Positions 45,570 through 56,360 of a stretch of DNA of 64,000 nt are shown here, piece after piece. The stretch comes from Xylogone sp. PMI_703 (taxonomy: Eukaryota > Ascomycota > Leotiomycetes): assembly GCA_021399445.1 (NCBI GenBank), contig JAJTUQ010000006.1, positions 434,001 to 498,000 of the forward strand, written 5' to 3'. The notes under the pieces were generated by a model. The model was not told where the DNA came from, ran no database searches, and was given only the letters and a program-made list of their open reading frames with translations. Made by a program: the position numbers and the translations under genes. Each line of letters begins with the position of its first letter. The first letter of the stretch is position 1.

Positions 45570-47394
45570 TTAATTTTTAAGCTCTAACCCATTATTTTCG
45601 ACCTCCGAGCTCTCAATGGCCTTTTCGTGTAGAGTGGTAGCATTTATTTCCAGATCTAATCCACCAGTGTTCTTCACCTTCCCATAGGACCAGTTTGAGA
45701 ATATCAAATCCATCTCTTCCAGTGTCTTGCCTTTAGTTTCCGGGAAAAGGAAATAAACTAGTCTGATTTAGTGGAAGTCGATTGGGCACCGTAGATCTTC
45801 AGTACTCACCAAATGGTAGCTGGAGAACGCAGAATATCGAAAAAATTAGATATGTCCGCCATCCAATATTCGTAATTGCTGTGGGCGCGACATAGACGAT
45901 GATGAATGTGAAAAGCCATTCGCTTCCTACAGATGTTGCGGTGCCAATATGCCGGAGTCTGAGCGGAGTCATTTCGGCTGGAATCAACCATGGTAGGCTG
46001 AACCATCCCAGACCAAAGAAGCTATGAAGAGCTCAGCAATGTTTCGATTTTTAATCATAATAACTTACGTGTTGAAGGCAAATACCATGGCCACAGCACC
46101 CCAGCCGTTGTTCTTACCACCTAGAGCTACAAGAACTGTGAAGCAAATCATCGTCGCGGACATTCCAGCGCTTCCAAACAATAGCATTGGCCTTCTTCCA
46201 ATTCGGTCGACAAGCATAATGACTACCATACCCGTAACCATGTAGATGATGCCGTTGACGCCACCTAGTAAAGAAGCGGTATTAAGGTCCAATCCAACGG
46301 TTTGCGTAAACAGTGTTGTCGCATAGTAAACAATCAGATTGATGCCAGACAACTGCTGGATACCTTGGAGGCCGATGCCCATAAGGATGCGACGGACATT
46401 CTTCAGCTCGGACTTGTCATAGATAAGATCCCGCCATGACATCTGACTAGTTGTCTTTTCAAGTTTAATAGCATCCAGAATTCCGTTTTTCTCGAGCTGG
46501 AATTCAGGGCTGTCAATCGTAAACCCTCGATAACGCCGCAGAACATCGTCAGCGGCTTCGAGGTGGCCGTGAGCGTATAACCAGCGAGGCGTTTCCGGCA
46601 CGAATGTTATAGCCACCAAGCTAATAAAGGGGAAAATGATCTGGAAGGCTACATGTTTGGTTATTATCGAGGAGTTGCGAGAGTCGAGAGATAGACCCAC
46701 CAATTGGAAATCGCCATATGAATTGCCCTTTGTTATGCTTGATAGTACCATAATCGAGCCAATACGCAAGTGTGATGCCGGATGCTACTATTGTGAGCTG
46801 TGTCGTAACCAGTTGGCCTCTGCTGCGAGCAAGACTGCATTCCGAGAGATATGTCGGCCTACATCCCGCAGCTGTCAGTAATTATTATGTAAAGGTGCAT
46901 TGATAAACATTCTTACACAGTCGAAGTAATCAATCCAGTGCCTGTACCCTGGAAAGTGTAAGCTGATATAGACAGAAACGGATGCTAATGACCTTACGGT
47001 GATAATACGGCCCACAATCATTTGCCCTTTGCTATGGGATGACGCTTGAATAGCTGCCCCGATCATCACAATGACGCAGCCAACCATGAGAGTCTTCTTT
47101 CTCCCAAGCCGAAAACCGAGAACAGCTGCGATACCACAACCAATGAGGCATCCAATGTTGTAGATTGCGACAATCAATCCCAGCATATTCGACGAAGGGT
47201 GTTGCATAGCGTCTAGAAACGGCTGAGTGTTGACCAACCCTCCCAGAACTCCATTATCGTACTAGTATAAGTTATTAGCCTTTTATTATGGGAGGTATTT
47301 ATTGGAAAGAGGACTGTACACCGAAAAGGAGAAAGGCTGATGAGGTGGCGATAGTGGTAACAGCCCACAGCGGTCTTCCACGAAGCTCAAGCAT
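45570..47394 (-). CDS. MFS sugar porter, 7 exons, 502 aa
   Basis: Exons complement(47320..47394), (46998..47261), (46917..46948), (46701..46858), (46069..46648), (45810..46021) and (45570..45757) join in frame (1509 nt). Porter signatures are FGYDNGVLGGLV (TM1), GFRLGRKKT, PTYLSECSLARSRGQ, PETPRWLYAHGH, QQLSGINLIVYYAT, DRIGRRPML and PETKGKTLEEMD at the end. All motif positions fit a 12-helix plasma-membrane hexose/polyol transporter. The third exon is only 32 nt. It is divergent from the SDR at 47840; together with the porter at 49293 it flanks that enzyme, which suggests a sugar or polyol substrate. Confidence 0.88.
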
Positions 47395-47839
47395 ATTTGT
47401 TTATACCAAAAGGCAAAGAAGCGCATTTAAAAGCTACCAACTCGCGGACTTCCTCAGAAAGAGTCCACAAGAAACGGTGGTTATGGAATGGAGTTGGATA
47501 CAACATGTTTATTATTATATCTGGGGCCCTTAACCTCACGAGACATGATTATTTTCGTAAGACCAGGATATGGTGGAGACCCCGCAACCCCAGAGTTCTA
47601 AGGGGTAGTCCACTCTCAGAATCGCCCGGAATTTAAACTTCCACGGGAAATGCATCCATCCCCGCACCCCACACTCAATGCTCGGCACATCGAGTTAGTA
47701 TGGAAGAGAGTGCCGAGACTAGCAATGTCAGGGATTTATAATTTCAAGCCTCTCTCTTGGTTTGGATCTAGAGCTTGCTTCCCAGCGTGACATTCAGTAT
47801 CTTGCCCCTTTCGTACCACGATATTCTTTGGATGCCAAA
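47395..47839. promoter_or_regulatory. Divergent promoter, sugar porter and SDR
   Basis: Contains an imperfect copy of the block's inverted repeat: CGGAA at 47627-47631, seven bases, then TTCCaCGGG from 47639. No coding sequence credible. Confidence 0.4.
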
Positions 47840-49053
47840 ATGAACAAGTTACCAAGAGTCATATCTTTGGAATATACTTCAGCGTCTAGGTCTGTTATTA
47901 TGAGAAGTACTGGCGCTTATGGGATAAGGAAGTTCTCGTCGTGTCAAATTCGCCATTCCACCACTTTAAAAGCCAATAAAGTTGTAGATAGCTCTTATAA
48001 AACTACCAATGTAAAGGACCTTCTCCACTTGACTGGGAAAAATATTGTTGTAACAGGTAAAGCATGATTATATACCTTTATCCTTATATTTGGCCTATCA
48101 GAGGTACTTATAGTAAAATTGAGCTGATACGTAGATATTAGGAGGCGGTCGAGGCATAGGTCTTGCTCTTGCCTATGCGGTTGCTCAGGTTGGAGGGAAT
48201 GTCGCTGTTGTTGATGCACTGGACAAACCCCATGAAGACTTCGCTGGGCTGAAATCTTTGGGTGTCAAATCTGAGATTTATAAGTACGTCAAGTCAAACA
48301 TGAAATGGCCCTCTCGCAAAGCAAACTGATAGTGTACCTAGAGCCGATGTTGCAAAGTATGACCAGATCAACTCCACCTTTGACAAAATTGCAAAAGACT
48401 TCGGTCGCATCGATGGATGGTAAAGACTATTCCTTCATTAATGCTTTCTAGCTCCTTTTAACTAACTCTTGATCGCAGTATCACCGCCGCAGGAATCCTC
48501 GTCGACAAGCCTTTCTTGGAGCATGGCTGGGAAGAGACTTATAAGCTACAGATGATAAACGTACGCGTATTTCTCTCTTCTAGACTACGCCAGTACTAAC
48601 TATATATCCTCATTACAGACCCTCGGTACATTCTTCTGCGCCCAAGCAGCTGCCAGACACATGCGGTCCCAAAATACACCCGGTAGTATAGTGCTAATCG
48701 CATCCATTACTGGTAACGGCTTTGCCATCCCTGCACAGCAGCTATCTGCTTACGGTGCGTCAAAAGCCTATGTCAAAGGACTGGGAGGACTGCTGGGTGT
48801 CGAGCTGGCTCCATATGATATCCGAGTTAATAGTATATCCCCAGGCTATATTCGTACCGACATGACGGGGAAGGTGGGTGCAGAGAGGCCGACGCTGATG
48901 GAGTTCTTTACAACAGCGCCGCCGATGAAGAGGATCGGAGAGAAGACGGATCTAATGGCGGCTGCAGTATATTTCTTGAGCGAAGCTAGTGCGTATACTA
49001 CTGGTGCTGACCTGCAAATAACTGGTGGTATGCATGCTGGTCGAAATGGCTGA
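47840..49053 (+). CDS. SDR, possibly mitochondrial, 317 aa
   Basis: Exons 47840-48056, 48142-48283, 48342-48419, 48479-48560 and 48619-49053 join in frame (954 nt). The first 60 residues are Arg/Ser-rich and almost without acidic residues (MNKLPRVISLEYTSASRSV...), which looks like a mitochondrial presequence. The SDR core follows: VVTGGGRGIGLALAYA, AAGI, Ser in LIASITG, and catalytic YGASK. The tail GADLQITGGMHAGRNG has the family end. The style is that of D-arabinitol 2-dehydrogenase/L-xylulose reductase and sorbose-reductase-like enzymes. Flanked by two sugar porters, it likely oxidises or reduces a polyol. A cytosolic form could start at a later Met. Confidence 0.85.
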
Positions 49054-49292
49054 GAGACAAGATGGTGCTATGTCGGGTTCACGGACAATCGATTGGCCTG
49101 AAAGAACCTTTAGATTAATACTTTTGATATGAAAGAACTAAGTAACTTAGCCAAATCAAATAGAATATAACAGATATTAATTTAAAACACAAGAGTAGAA
49201 TGCATTCCTGGAAATTATCACCATATTAGGAGCATACCTAAATTAATTTTTATACCATGATAAGACTAGACCTCTATCGATATCTGTGCTCT

Positions 49293-51378
49293 CTACACTT
49301 CTTCAACGCTATTATTAATCTCAACTCTCTCTACCATGGAGACAGTAGGTGATATCTTCTCTCCAACTAATCCATCCTCTGCGATCCAGCCTGATTGCGA
49401 ATGTCCCGATTTTGCAAACAGCAGATCAATCTCCTCAAGCGATTTCCCACCGGTCTATTTTGTGTCAAAACCACTTTATCCTATTGATGGACCTATGAAT
49501 AATATTACTTACCTCTGGACACATAAAGTACACAAAAAAGATAACCACTATGCAAGCCACAAGCTGCCAGATCCAGATCTTCCAGCCGATATTTTCGATA
49601 GCAATACCCCCTGCAAAGACAGTAATAAAAGAAAACAACCATTCTCCTGCAGAGCCTGCAGCGCCACCAAGGTGACGATACTTCAGAGGTGCAATCTTTC
49701 AATATTTCAGTTTCCAACCCTGACACGCGTGTTGTGAATTCGGTCTAAACTCACCTCAGGTCCATACAACCAAGGGCAACCAATCCAGCCATAGCCAAAC
49801 GAGAAGTTAAATACAATAACAAAGTATACTGCGGTCCAGTTTGTGGCAATAGTCGGATTAGGTAGCGCAATGCAAATGACAAAGATCAGCATGCATACAG
49901 AGCAGATAACAGCTGTCCAGATCATAATCGGTCTTCGTCCAAAGCGTTCGATCGTCCATGGAAGAGGAAAGGTGCCAATAGCAAATCCAGTATTCATCAC
50001 CGCGGCAAGCAACTGGGACAGGTTATCAGAGTAGCCTATGTTTGCGAATATTCGTGTGCTGTAGTAAACCAGCATGTTGATTCCTGTCATAGTTTCATAA
50101 GTATTCGGACATTTTGAAAAGAAGCAGCAGGAGAGCATCTAACCCATCATTTGCTGGAACGAGAGAATAAGGAAGGCTATCCTAATTCGGCGTCCAACTC
50201 TTAATTCAGTATTATCCCAGATAAGTGACGTAAGACTTAGTCTATTTTCTTCGTGTTCTTCAAGCTCAATGCTGCCTATGATCTCCTTTTTCTGTGTTTG
50301 AACATTCTCATGCCCAATCGGGAGATGGTGCAGCTGCGAAAGGACTGAGTCACCTTCCTCTATACGCCCTTTCGCATAATACCTGTTCGTGACTTAGTAC
50401 TGATTCTAGTAAATCATTTGAATGGGTTATTTTCACTAACCATCGCGGAGTATCCGGTAAGGTAAGCATGCCGAGGCCAGACAAAATGGCAAACATGGCT
50501 TGGAATGCAATTGGAAATCTCTAATAAAAACATTAAGGACTAAGAATACCAATAATTCTAATAGAGGCTTACCCAGGACACTTGAGAGTCTAGTTGAGAA
50601 AACCCAAAGTCAATCCAATAAGCTACGGCTATTCCACTGATAAGCCATACACATTGAACTGCCACTTCGGGGCCACGCTGTTTGGCTTCGATGCTCATCT
50701 CGGCCTATCACATCTAAGTAATGATTCAATTTAAATTTCGAGATGATGCAAATACCATATAAGTAGGAACTGTTGAAGATATAAACTAGATAAGTAAATT
50801 AGTTCAGGGTCAAAAGATATCATAGATTAATTGAGCCTACTCCAATGCCAAAGCCCTAGTTATCAGTTAGCTCCTAGACATATAAGGTGTCAAGAGAGTA
50901 TACATACACAAACAATCCGGCCTACAATAATATGGGGCACGCTCATTGCGGAGGATTGCAGAGCTGCTCCGACAATGACAAGGCCATCCCCAAACAAGAT
51001 ACATCTTCGACGACCAAGCGGCATACCAAATACCATGACTCCCAATGAGCATACTAAAGCAGCAAGAACGTACGCCGAGGCAATCATCGGGATAACATAT
51101 GTACCAGTGGGATTCTTTCTAGGAGTTAGCTCTCTCGTATCTCTCATTATCTATAGTCTTCAGGTTTCACTAACTCCAATAGCGTTGAGGAATGGCTTAG
51201 TTGATTGCACTCCACCTAGCACACCTGCATCATAACCATACATACAAAAGGCCTTTTATTTTATTAGTATTTGTATTCAGAATGATTTTGGCTTATTATT
51301 TGAGGCTTAACGTACCAGCGAACATGATAAGCTCATAGTTCGGTATAGTAACCGTCCACGGGGATTGAAGACGCCCAT
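49293..51378 (-). CDS. MFS sugar porter, 11 exons, 505 aa
   Basis: Exons complement(51316..51378), (51175..51252), (50908..51114), (50841..50855), (50756..50785), (50573..50704), (50441..50520), (50144..50382), (49755..50083), (49513..49695) and (49293..49454) join in frame (1518 nt). Exon 4 is a 15-nt microexon (GFGIG), needed to restore GRIVC|GFGIG|FISSTVPTYM. Signatures are YGYDAGVLGGVQ, MPLGRRRC, TLPDTPRWYYAKGR, QQMMGINMLVYYSTR, ERFGRRPIM and GGKSLEEIDLLF. Plasma-membrane sugar/polyol transporter. Its 5' region is shared with the divergent BVMO. Several small exons make this model the most intricate one in the window. Confidence 0.83.
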
Positions 51379-51978
51379 CCTGAATACTGAGTGTGATGTC
51401 CTGTGAATGGTATATCCTTCGGCTCTAAGTCACAGCTGAAATATGAATTGTGAGAGGTCTGTTAGAGTAGGAAATTTGAGATATATAGAGCCGTTTTATA
51501 TCCTGATACTAGATCTAACTCCGAGGGAGATCGCTTTACCGTAATCGAGTTACAGTACGGGGCCAATGGGAGAACTCGCAGATAATGCCGCAGTCCTCCT
51601 GATAGTCTATAGTTCTCTTCAACACATAATAACACGCAGGACAATCTCTAAATAAATTTAGCATCATATCAACTGAGAATTAAATGATGCCTATATCGTT
51701 TAACTTAACATTAAGCTGTGTTTCTGTGCAACTGCGACTTCTCGGGCACCCAAGTTTCCACGGAAATTCATTTTCCGGACCTGATTGCCACCATAACCAG
51801 GGCAAGACATGCTTTCCCGCGCAATATTAACAACAAATGGGGTCTTGCTTCTCCAAGTACTGGGTGTATGGAATTAAATAAATATTATAATTTCAGGTGA
51901 ATAATTGTTGGACTCCTTGTCTTCATTTCCCTACCCCTGTTCTGTCTTTCTTTATCTTACTCCCATCACTGCTTCGGC
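51379..51978. promoter_or_regulatory. Divergent promoter, sugar porter and BVMO
   Basis: A 600-bp region containing the CGGAA-N7-TTCCG inverted repeat at 51761-51777 (listed separately). No coding sequence recognised. Confidence 0.5.
51761..51777. promoter_or_regulatory. Inverted repeat CGGAAA-N5-TTTCCG, candidate operator
   Basis: CGGAAA (51761-51766), five bases, TTTCCG (51772-51777), about 200 bp before the BVMO ATG. Flanking bases (CCA before, GAC after) also resemble the copy at 43835. Candidate site of the Zn2Cys6 regulator at 40543. Confidence 0.5.
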
Positions 51979-53944
51979 ATGGCCCCCAGAAATGCTACGA
52001 CGTCTAGCATTGATGCGATTATCATCGGTGCTGGACCCTCCGGGATCTCAATGGCTCATTCTTTAAAACACACGCTTGGGTTCAATAATTTCACAATATA
52101 CGAAAAGCTGGATGGACTTGGAGGAACATGGCGAACAAACACATATCCTGGATGGTACAATTATCCTTTTCCCTCGTAGTATCGTAAATTTGGCTGACAT
52201 ATTAGAAGCGGTTGTGATGTTCCAACACATCTTTATTCCTTTAGCTTCAACCTGAATCCTAACTGGTCGAAGGAGCTGTGTGACCAAGAGGAAATCTTGC
52301 AATGTAAGTTATAACACTAAACCATATTAGAATTATGAATATCAGTATGCTAATAGAGGCTGTGAAGATATGGAGGCCACTGTAGATAAATTCAATCTAC
52401 GACCCCACATGCACTTCCAAGTAGCCTGCTTAGGAGCCAAATGGCTTGCAGATAAGGGCAAATGGGAAGTGCATCTACATGACTTGGTAACTGACATTAA
52501 GTATTCGCGAGAAACAAATGTCTTTATCTCTGCTGTGGGGGGCATCTCAGAACCTCGAGATGTCAAATTTCCGGGTATGGAAACTTTTAAAGGAGCCATG
52601 TTCCACACAGCTCGTTGGGACCATAGCTACAACTATAAAGGCAAACGGATGGCTATCATTGGCAATGGATGTAGCGCGGCACAAGTGGTACCAAACGTAG
52701 TCAATGATGTGAAATATCTCAAACAGTATGTGCTGTTGCTTTTCATAAAAGCTACTTGATGTGCTAATCAGGGGCTTAGGTATGCTCGGAGTCCCCAGTG
52801 GTACCATGAGCGGCCCAATCGCTCCTTCACTGGCCTTGAAAAATTCTGCTTCAAGTATATTCCACTGTGGCAGCGGATACACCGACTTTCGTTATTTCAA
52901 GCGAACGACAGTCTGGTTGCGACATACATGCCCGGAAAATCCGCAGAGCAGAAACGTCTCAAGGTTGAAGAGGCTGCTAAATCTTATATCTACCGGATGA
53001 CACCAAAGAAATACCACGACTTCATTGTGCCTGACTTCCCTCTGGGTTGCAAGCGACGTATTTTTGACCCTAACTACCTAGAAGCGCTACACTCTGACAA
53101 CCTGAGTCTTGTCCCTGAGGGCATCAAGATGATCGACGAAACTGGTATTACCAGCGAGAGCAACGAGCGCGAGGATTTTGACGTCATTGTTCTTGCAACC
53201 GGCTTCAAAGTCACTGATTTTCTGACTCCCATGGAGATAATTGGGTCTACTGGGGTGAGCCTCGCGGATCAGTGGAAGCAGTGTCGCGGTGCGCAAGCCT
53301 ACTGGGGGACCTATGTCCATAATTTTCCTAACTTCGGAATCCTGTATGTGCTCAAAATTTCCGATTCTGATTAATACATAGTGCGACTAACGATCTTGAA
53401 CCACAGCTTTGGCCCTAATACCTTTCCAGCACACAACTCAGCCTTATTCGCCTGCGAAGTTCAAGTCTCCTACGTTACTAACACACTCTTCCGTCCCATC
53501 CTCAGTGGCCGCGCCTCCATTGTTGAAGTTAAGGGCGCAGCAGAGGATTTCTTCGCCAACAGCGTCCAGCTCCAGCTCGATGGCTCGGTTTTCTCTGCTG
53601 GCTGCTCTAACTGGTACATCAACGGCGTGGGACGCAATTCAGCTTCATGGCCAGGTTATGCGTCGACTTTCTGGTGGAAGACGATGTTTCCTTGCTTTGA
53701 GGATTTTAACTTTTATGGAGGGAAAACTGGAGGATGGCTCCAATGGTGGATACAGCAGGGATTGTTCAAGTTTAAAAGGTTATTTGGGATTGATAACACT
53801 ACTAGTGGTGCGGGAGGGGCTTTGGGATTCTTACTCGTAATAATATTGCTAACCATGAAGAAAAGAGGAGCACGCCTAGAGCTAGAGAAGGCGGCGGAGG
53901 TTGTGAGGAGGAATCTGTCTGGAGTAGCGGGGCAGATACGTTGA
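51979..53944 (+). CDS. Baeyer-Villiger monooxygenase, 576 aa
   Basis: Exons 51979-52154, 52209-52303, 52368-52725, 52780-53343 and 53407-53944 join in frame (1731 nt), restoring YPG|CGCDVPTHLYSFSF and ILQ|YMEATVDKFNLR. FAD motif IIIGAGPSGISMA, GGTWRTNTYPGC, the complete BVMO fingerprint FKGAMFHTARWD, second Rossmann motif IIGNGCSAAQ, and VLATGFKVTDF are all present. The C-terminal end has a hydrophobic helix (ALGFLLVIILLTM). It converts a ketone to an ester or lactone with NADPH and O2. Unlike the copy at 5385, its fingerprint is canonical. Probably works with the hydrolase at 43968. Confidence 0.9.
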
Positions 53945-54719
53945 TAGTATAAAATGACAAGGTTTCCAATAATAATTAGAATAGACTAAAGTTTAGCAAT
54001 ATGACTCTATCAACAATGATTATAAAGCACTTTAGTCCAACACACCTGAGTTATTTTGAAGTTGTTGTATCCTCTTTAGTTGGCCGACACATTGTATTTA
54101 TTTCTGAAGATACGGCGGTGCACTGGCCCGGACCTTTGCAACGAACCGACACCCGACTCGACCAGGCTTATCACGACGCAGCATAAATCAATGAAAGTCA
54201 TATGTCATTTAACTTGTAAATAATTTAGTCTTTCTACATGTGGTGCCTCTTATACTGATTATTTTACTTCATTGAACGTATCATATGTGCATGTTCTCCC
54301 ACGAATATCCAGCCACACGGGTATGTAGAGATTTTGAGTGTTTATGAATCGACAACGTTTTAATCATCAATTGGTGTCGCACTGAAACAACTGTCACTTT
54401 GCCTCAGCCAGAATTCCAGGGGTATATTTCAGCTCGCAGCTGGCTCTAACTCGTTAACAGTTGTATCCAACTCTACTTTCGGTGATAGGCTGCCCTGCCA
54501 TATGCAAGTGGAATTTGCGCTGCTGCCCGACACACATGCGTTGTTGAGTGGGTCAAATGTGGATCATAAATACAACGCATCAAAAAAGCTACCACGTTCT
54601 CATTCACATGGTAAGTCATTTAACGAACTATAAAATCAGAAAGCTAATCCGCATCTAAACATTTGACAGCAATAGCTTTTTGTACCATTTATATCTTTTA
54701 CAGCAATATTAACTTTATA
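53945..54719. other. Intergenic gap
   Basis: AT-rich, with a small open frame at 54001-54186 that lacks family features. Includes the promoter of the next gene. Confidence 0.4.
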
Positions 54720-55236
54720 ATGGCTCAAAATTTGAATTATCATACCGGTATGAGTGGTTCTCTGGGATGATTTTTCGTGGGCTTAGTTTGCTGATCTAAT
54801 TTTATAAGGTGTTATTCTTCACGTCGAACCCACGAAAGAGGGCTACGAGGTCACTCAAGTGAATCTTCTTAGTCCGCCTCAATTCAAGCAAGCTGGTCGG
54901 GGTAATGATCGTGTTGACTTTGATGTCAACTCTGGTCCAACCCATGTAAATAATGATTTTGCTATTTCCTCTTGCAATATTTGCTAAAATTATTAATAGG
55001 TCAAGGGATACGTGGACCTAAGGAAAAGCCAAATCAACGTCGAAGTTTATGTTCTTAGCATTTCGATCGGTTTCTTTACTTTCGGTTTCGATGGCACGAC
55101 AATTAAAATTGACCTTTTGGCTTTGTCAGGATGGGTTAGGTTTTACGTGAAGCATGACAATGAGCTTCGAGTTGAAAACCACTTAAGGGCTATTTTTACA
55201 GGTTTCGATAATGATGAGAAGATTGTTTCTTGGTAG
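54720..55236 (+). CDS. Small orphan protein, 133 aa
   Basis: Exons 54720-54747, 54809-54945 and 55000-55236 join in frame (402 nt) with normal GT-AG introns (61 and 54 nt). The protein starts MAQNLNYHTGVILHVEPTK and ends FDNDEKIVSW. It alternates hydrophobic and polar residues (INVEVYVLSISIGFFTFGF), so a small beta-rich fold is likely. There is no signal peptide or transmembrane helix. I do not recognise the family. The clean splice sites and closed frame argue for a real gene. Confidence 0.55.
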
Positions 55237-55809
55237 GAAACCAATTTGTAGAGTTCTGTTGTAGCAGGCTACAAAAACAGTTGAGGGCCCTGAAGAAGCA
55301 TGTCGCTAGGGAAGTATATGTAATAGTTATTTAAGCAGCTTTTCCTCATTTTCTTGTGAGTTAGTTGAGTCTTCTGAGCCTCCTAGCTTTAGTAATTGCT
55401 TTTAAAAAAAAAAAAAAAAAACGTAATTTTAGAGTGGGTATTTATGACCGAAGACTCTAGTAGGGTGTCCTGTTGATTGTTGACTTCAAAACACCCCAGA
55501 GCCTTTACGGATAGGACTGAATCGTTTTAAGCTGCAGCTTATTATATGACCAAAGAATAATATAAAAATCGAAGTCATCAAAAATAAACTATATTAAATT
55601 CAAACAACCCCATAAATTTCACAAGTCATGACAAGCCCCAATGGAGAACCCTGACGTTATTGAAAGTTCTATCGCCGGTCCACATCACATCTGACATCCT
55701 GGCGAATAAAGCCTCTTCCGTAAATTTTGCCAATGGATTTTCGAACCACTGTGGAGGCTGATCCTCATTATCTGAAACGGTAGCCAAAAGAAAAAAAACT
55801 ACCGGCCGG
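55237..55809. other. Intergenic gap with an A-tract
   Basis: Contains a run of about 18 A at roughly 55404-55421, followed by unremarkable AT-rich DNA. It could be the tail of an old retroposed copy, but no coding part is seen. Confidence 0.35.
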
Positions 55810-56028
55810 TTAGGTTACTCGGTGCTTTTGCACCTCACAATTTCCGCAACGAAACTGCCGGCAATGCGGACAACTCTCAACGTTGGTTGTCATTCCAGAG
55901 TGCCCACAATTACAGCACGTCCAGATGAGCACTGTCCCTCCTCCCCGCTCGGTTCGCGTATCTTTGAAGGTACCCCATCCAAAAAATTCCCCGGAAGCTA
56001 GAGCGGGGGCCGGGACAGGCGGTGGCAT
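55810..56028 (-). CDS. Small zinc-ribbon protein, 72 aa
   Basis: Frame from ATG at 56028 encodes a Pro/Ala-rich start and a C-terminal half with three CxxC pairs: WTCCNCGHSG, SCPHCRQFRCGNC. This looks like a zinc ribbon of a type common in small fungal proteins. An overlapping frame upstream (to 56209) reads FFKLQAESKQALKEEATKAKGG and may be an earlier exon, so the true start is unsure. Function unknown; binding to nucleic acid or protein is possible. A gene fragment left by the adjacent hAT insertion is an alternative. Confidence 0.4.
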   Translation of the reverse strand: MPPPVPAPALASGEFFGWGTFKDTRTERGGGTVLIWTCCNCGHSGMTTNVESCPHCRQFRCGNCEVQKHRVT

Positions 56029-56352
56029 ATTGGCCTCCTTTCGCCTTTGTTGCCTCCTCTTTCAGGGCTTGTTTGGATTCAGCTTGCAGTTTGAAAAAGT
56101 CGGTAAAATGAGGCCCAAAAGCTGTCACGGGTCGACGCGTAATAGCTATCCGCGTAGAGCTGAATATATTCAGAATCGTACGGTATAAAGCAATACTCAA
56201 CTCTATCAACTCTATTAACTAGAATAATTGGTGGGGCAGAAAGAAGTGCTGCAGAGACCCGCCGACTATATACAGAATCAGGTCATGTGACCATCCATAG
56301 CTGAGCTGGCCAGGCCAGCATGCAACATACAATGGTCCGAACTGTAACAAAA
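56029..56352. other. Gap before the hAT element
   Basis: Possible 5' exon of the zinc-ribbon gene (minus strand, up to 56209), then spacer up to the 8-bp target duplication at 56353-56360. Confidence 0.35.
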
Positions 56353-56360
56353 GCTGAATC

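Noticed and set aside
55404..55421. A-tract as a retrotransposon tail
   Set aside because: No reverse transcriptase remnant, target duplication or second copy seen nearby.
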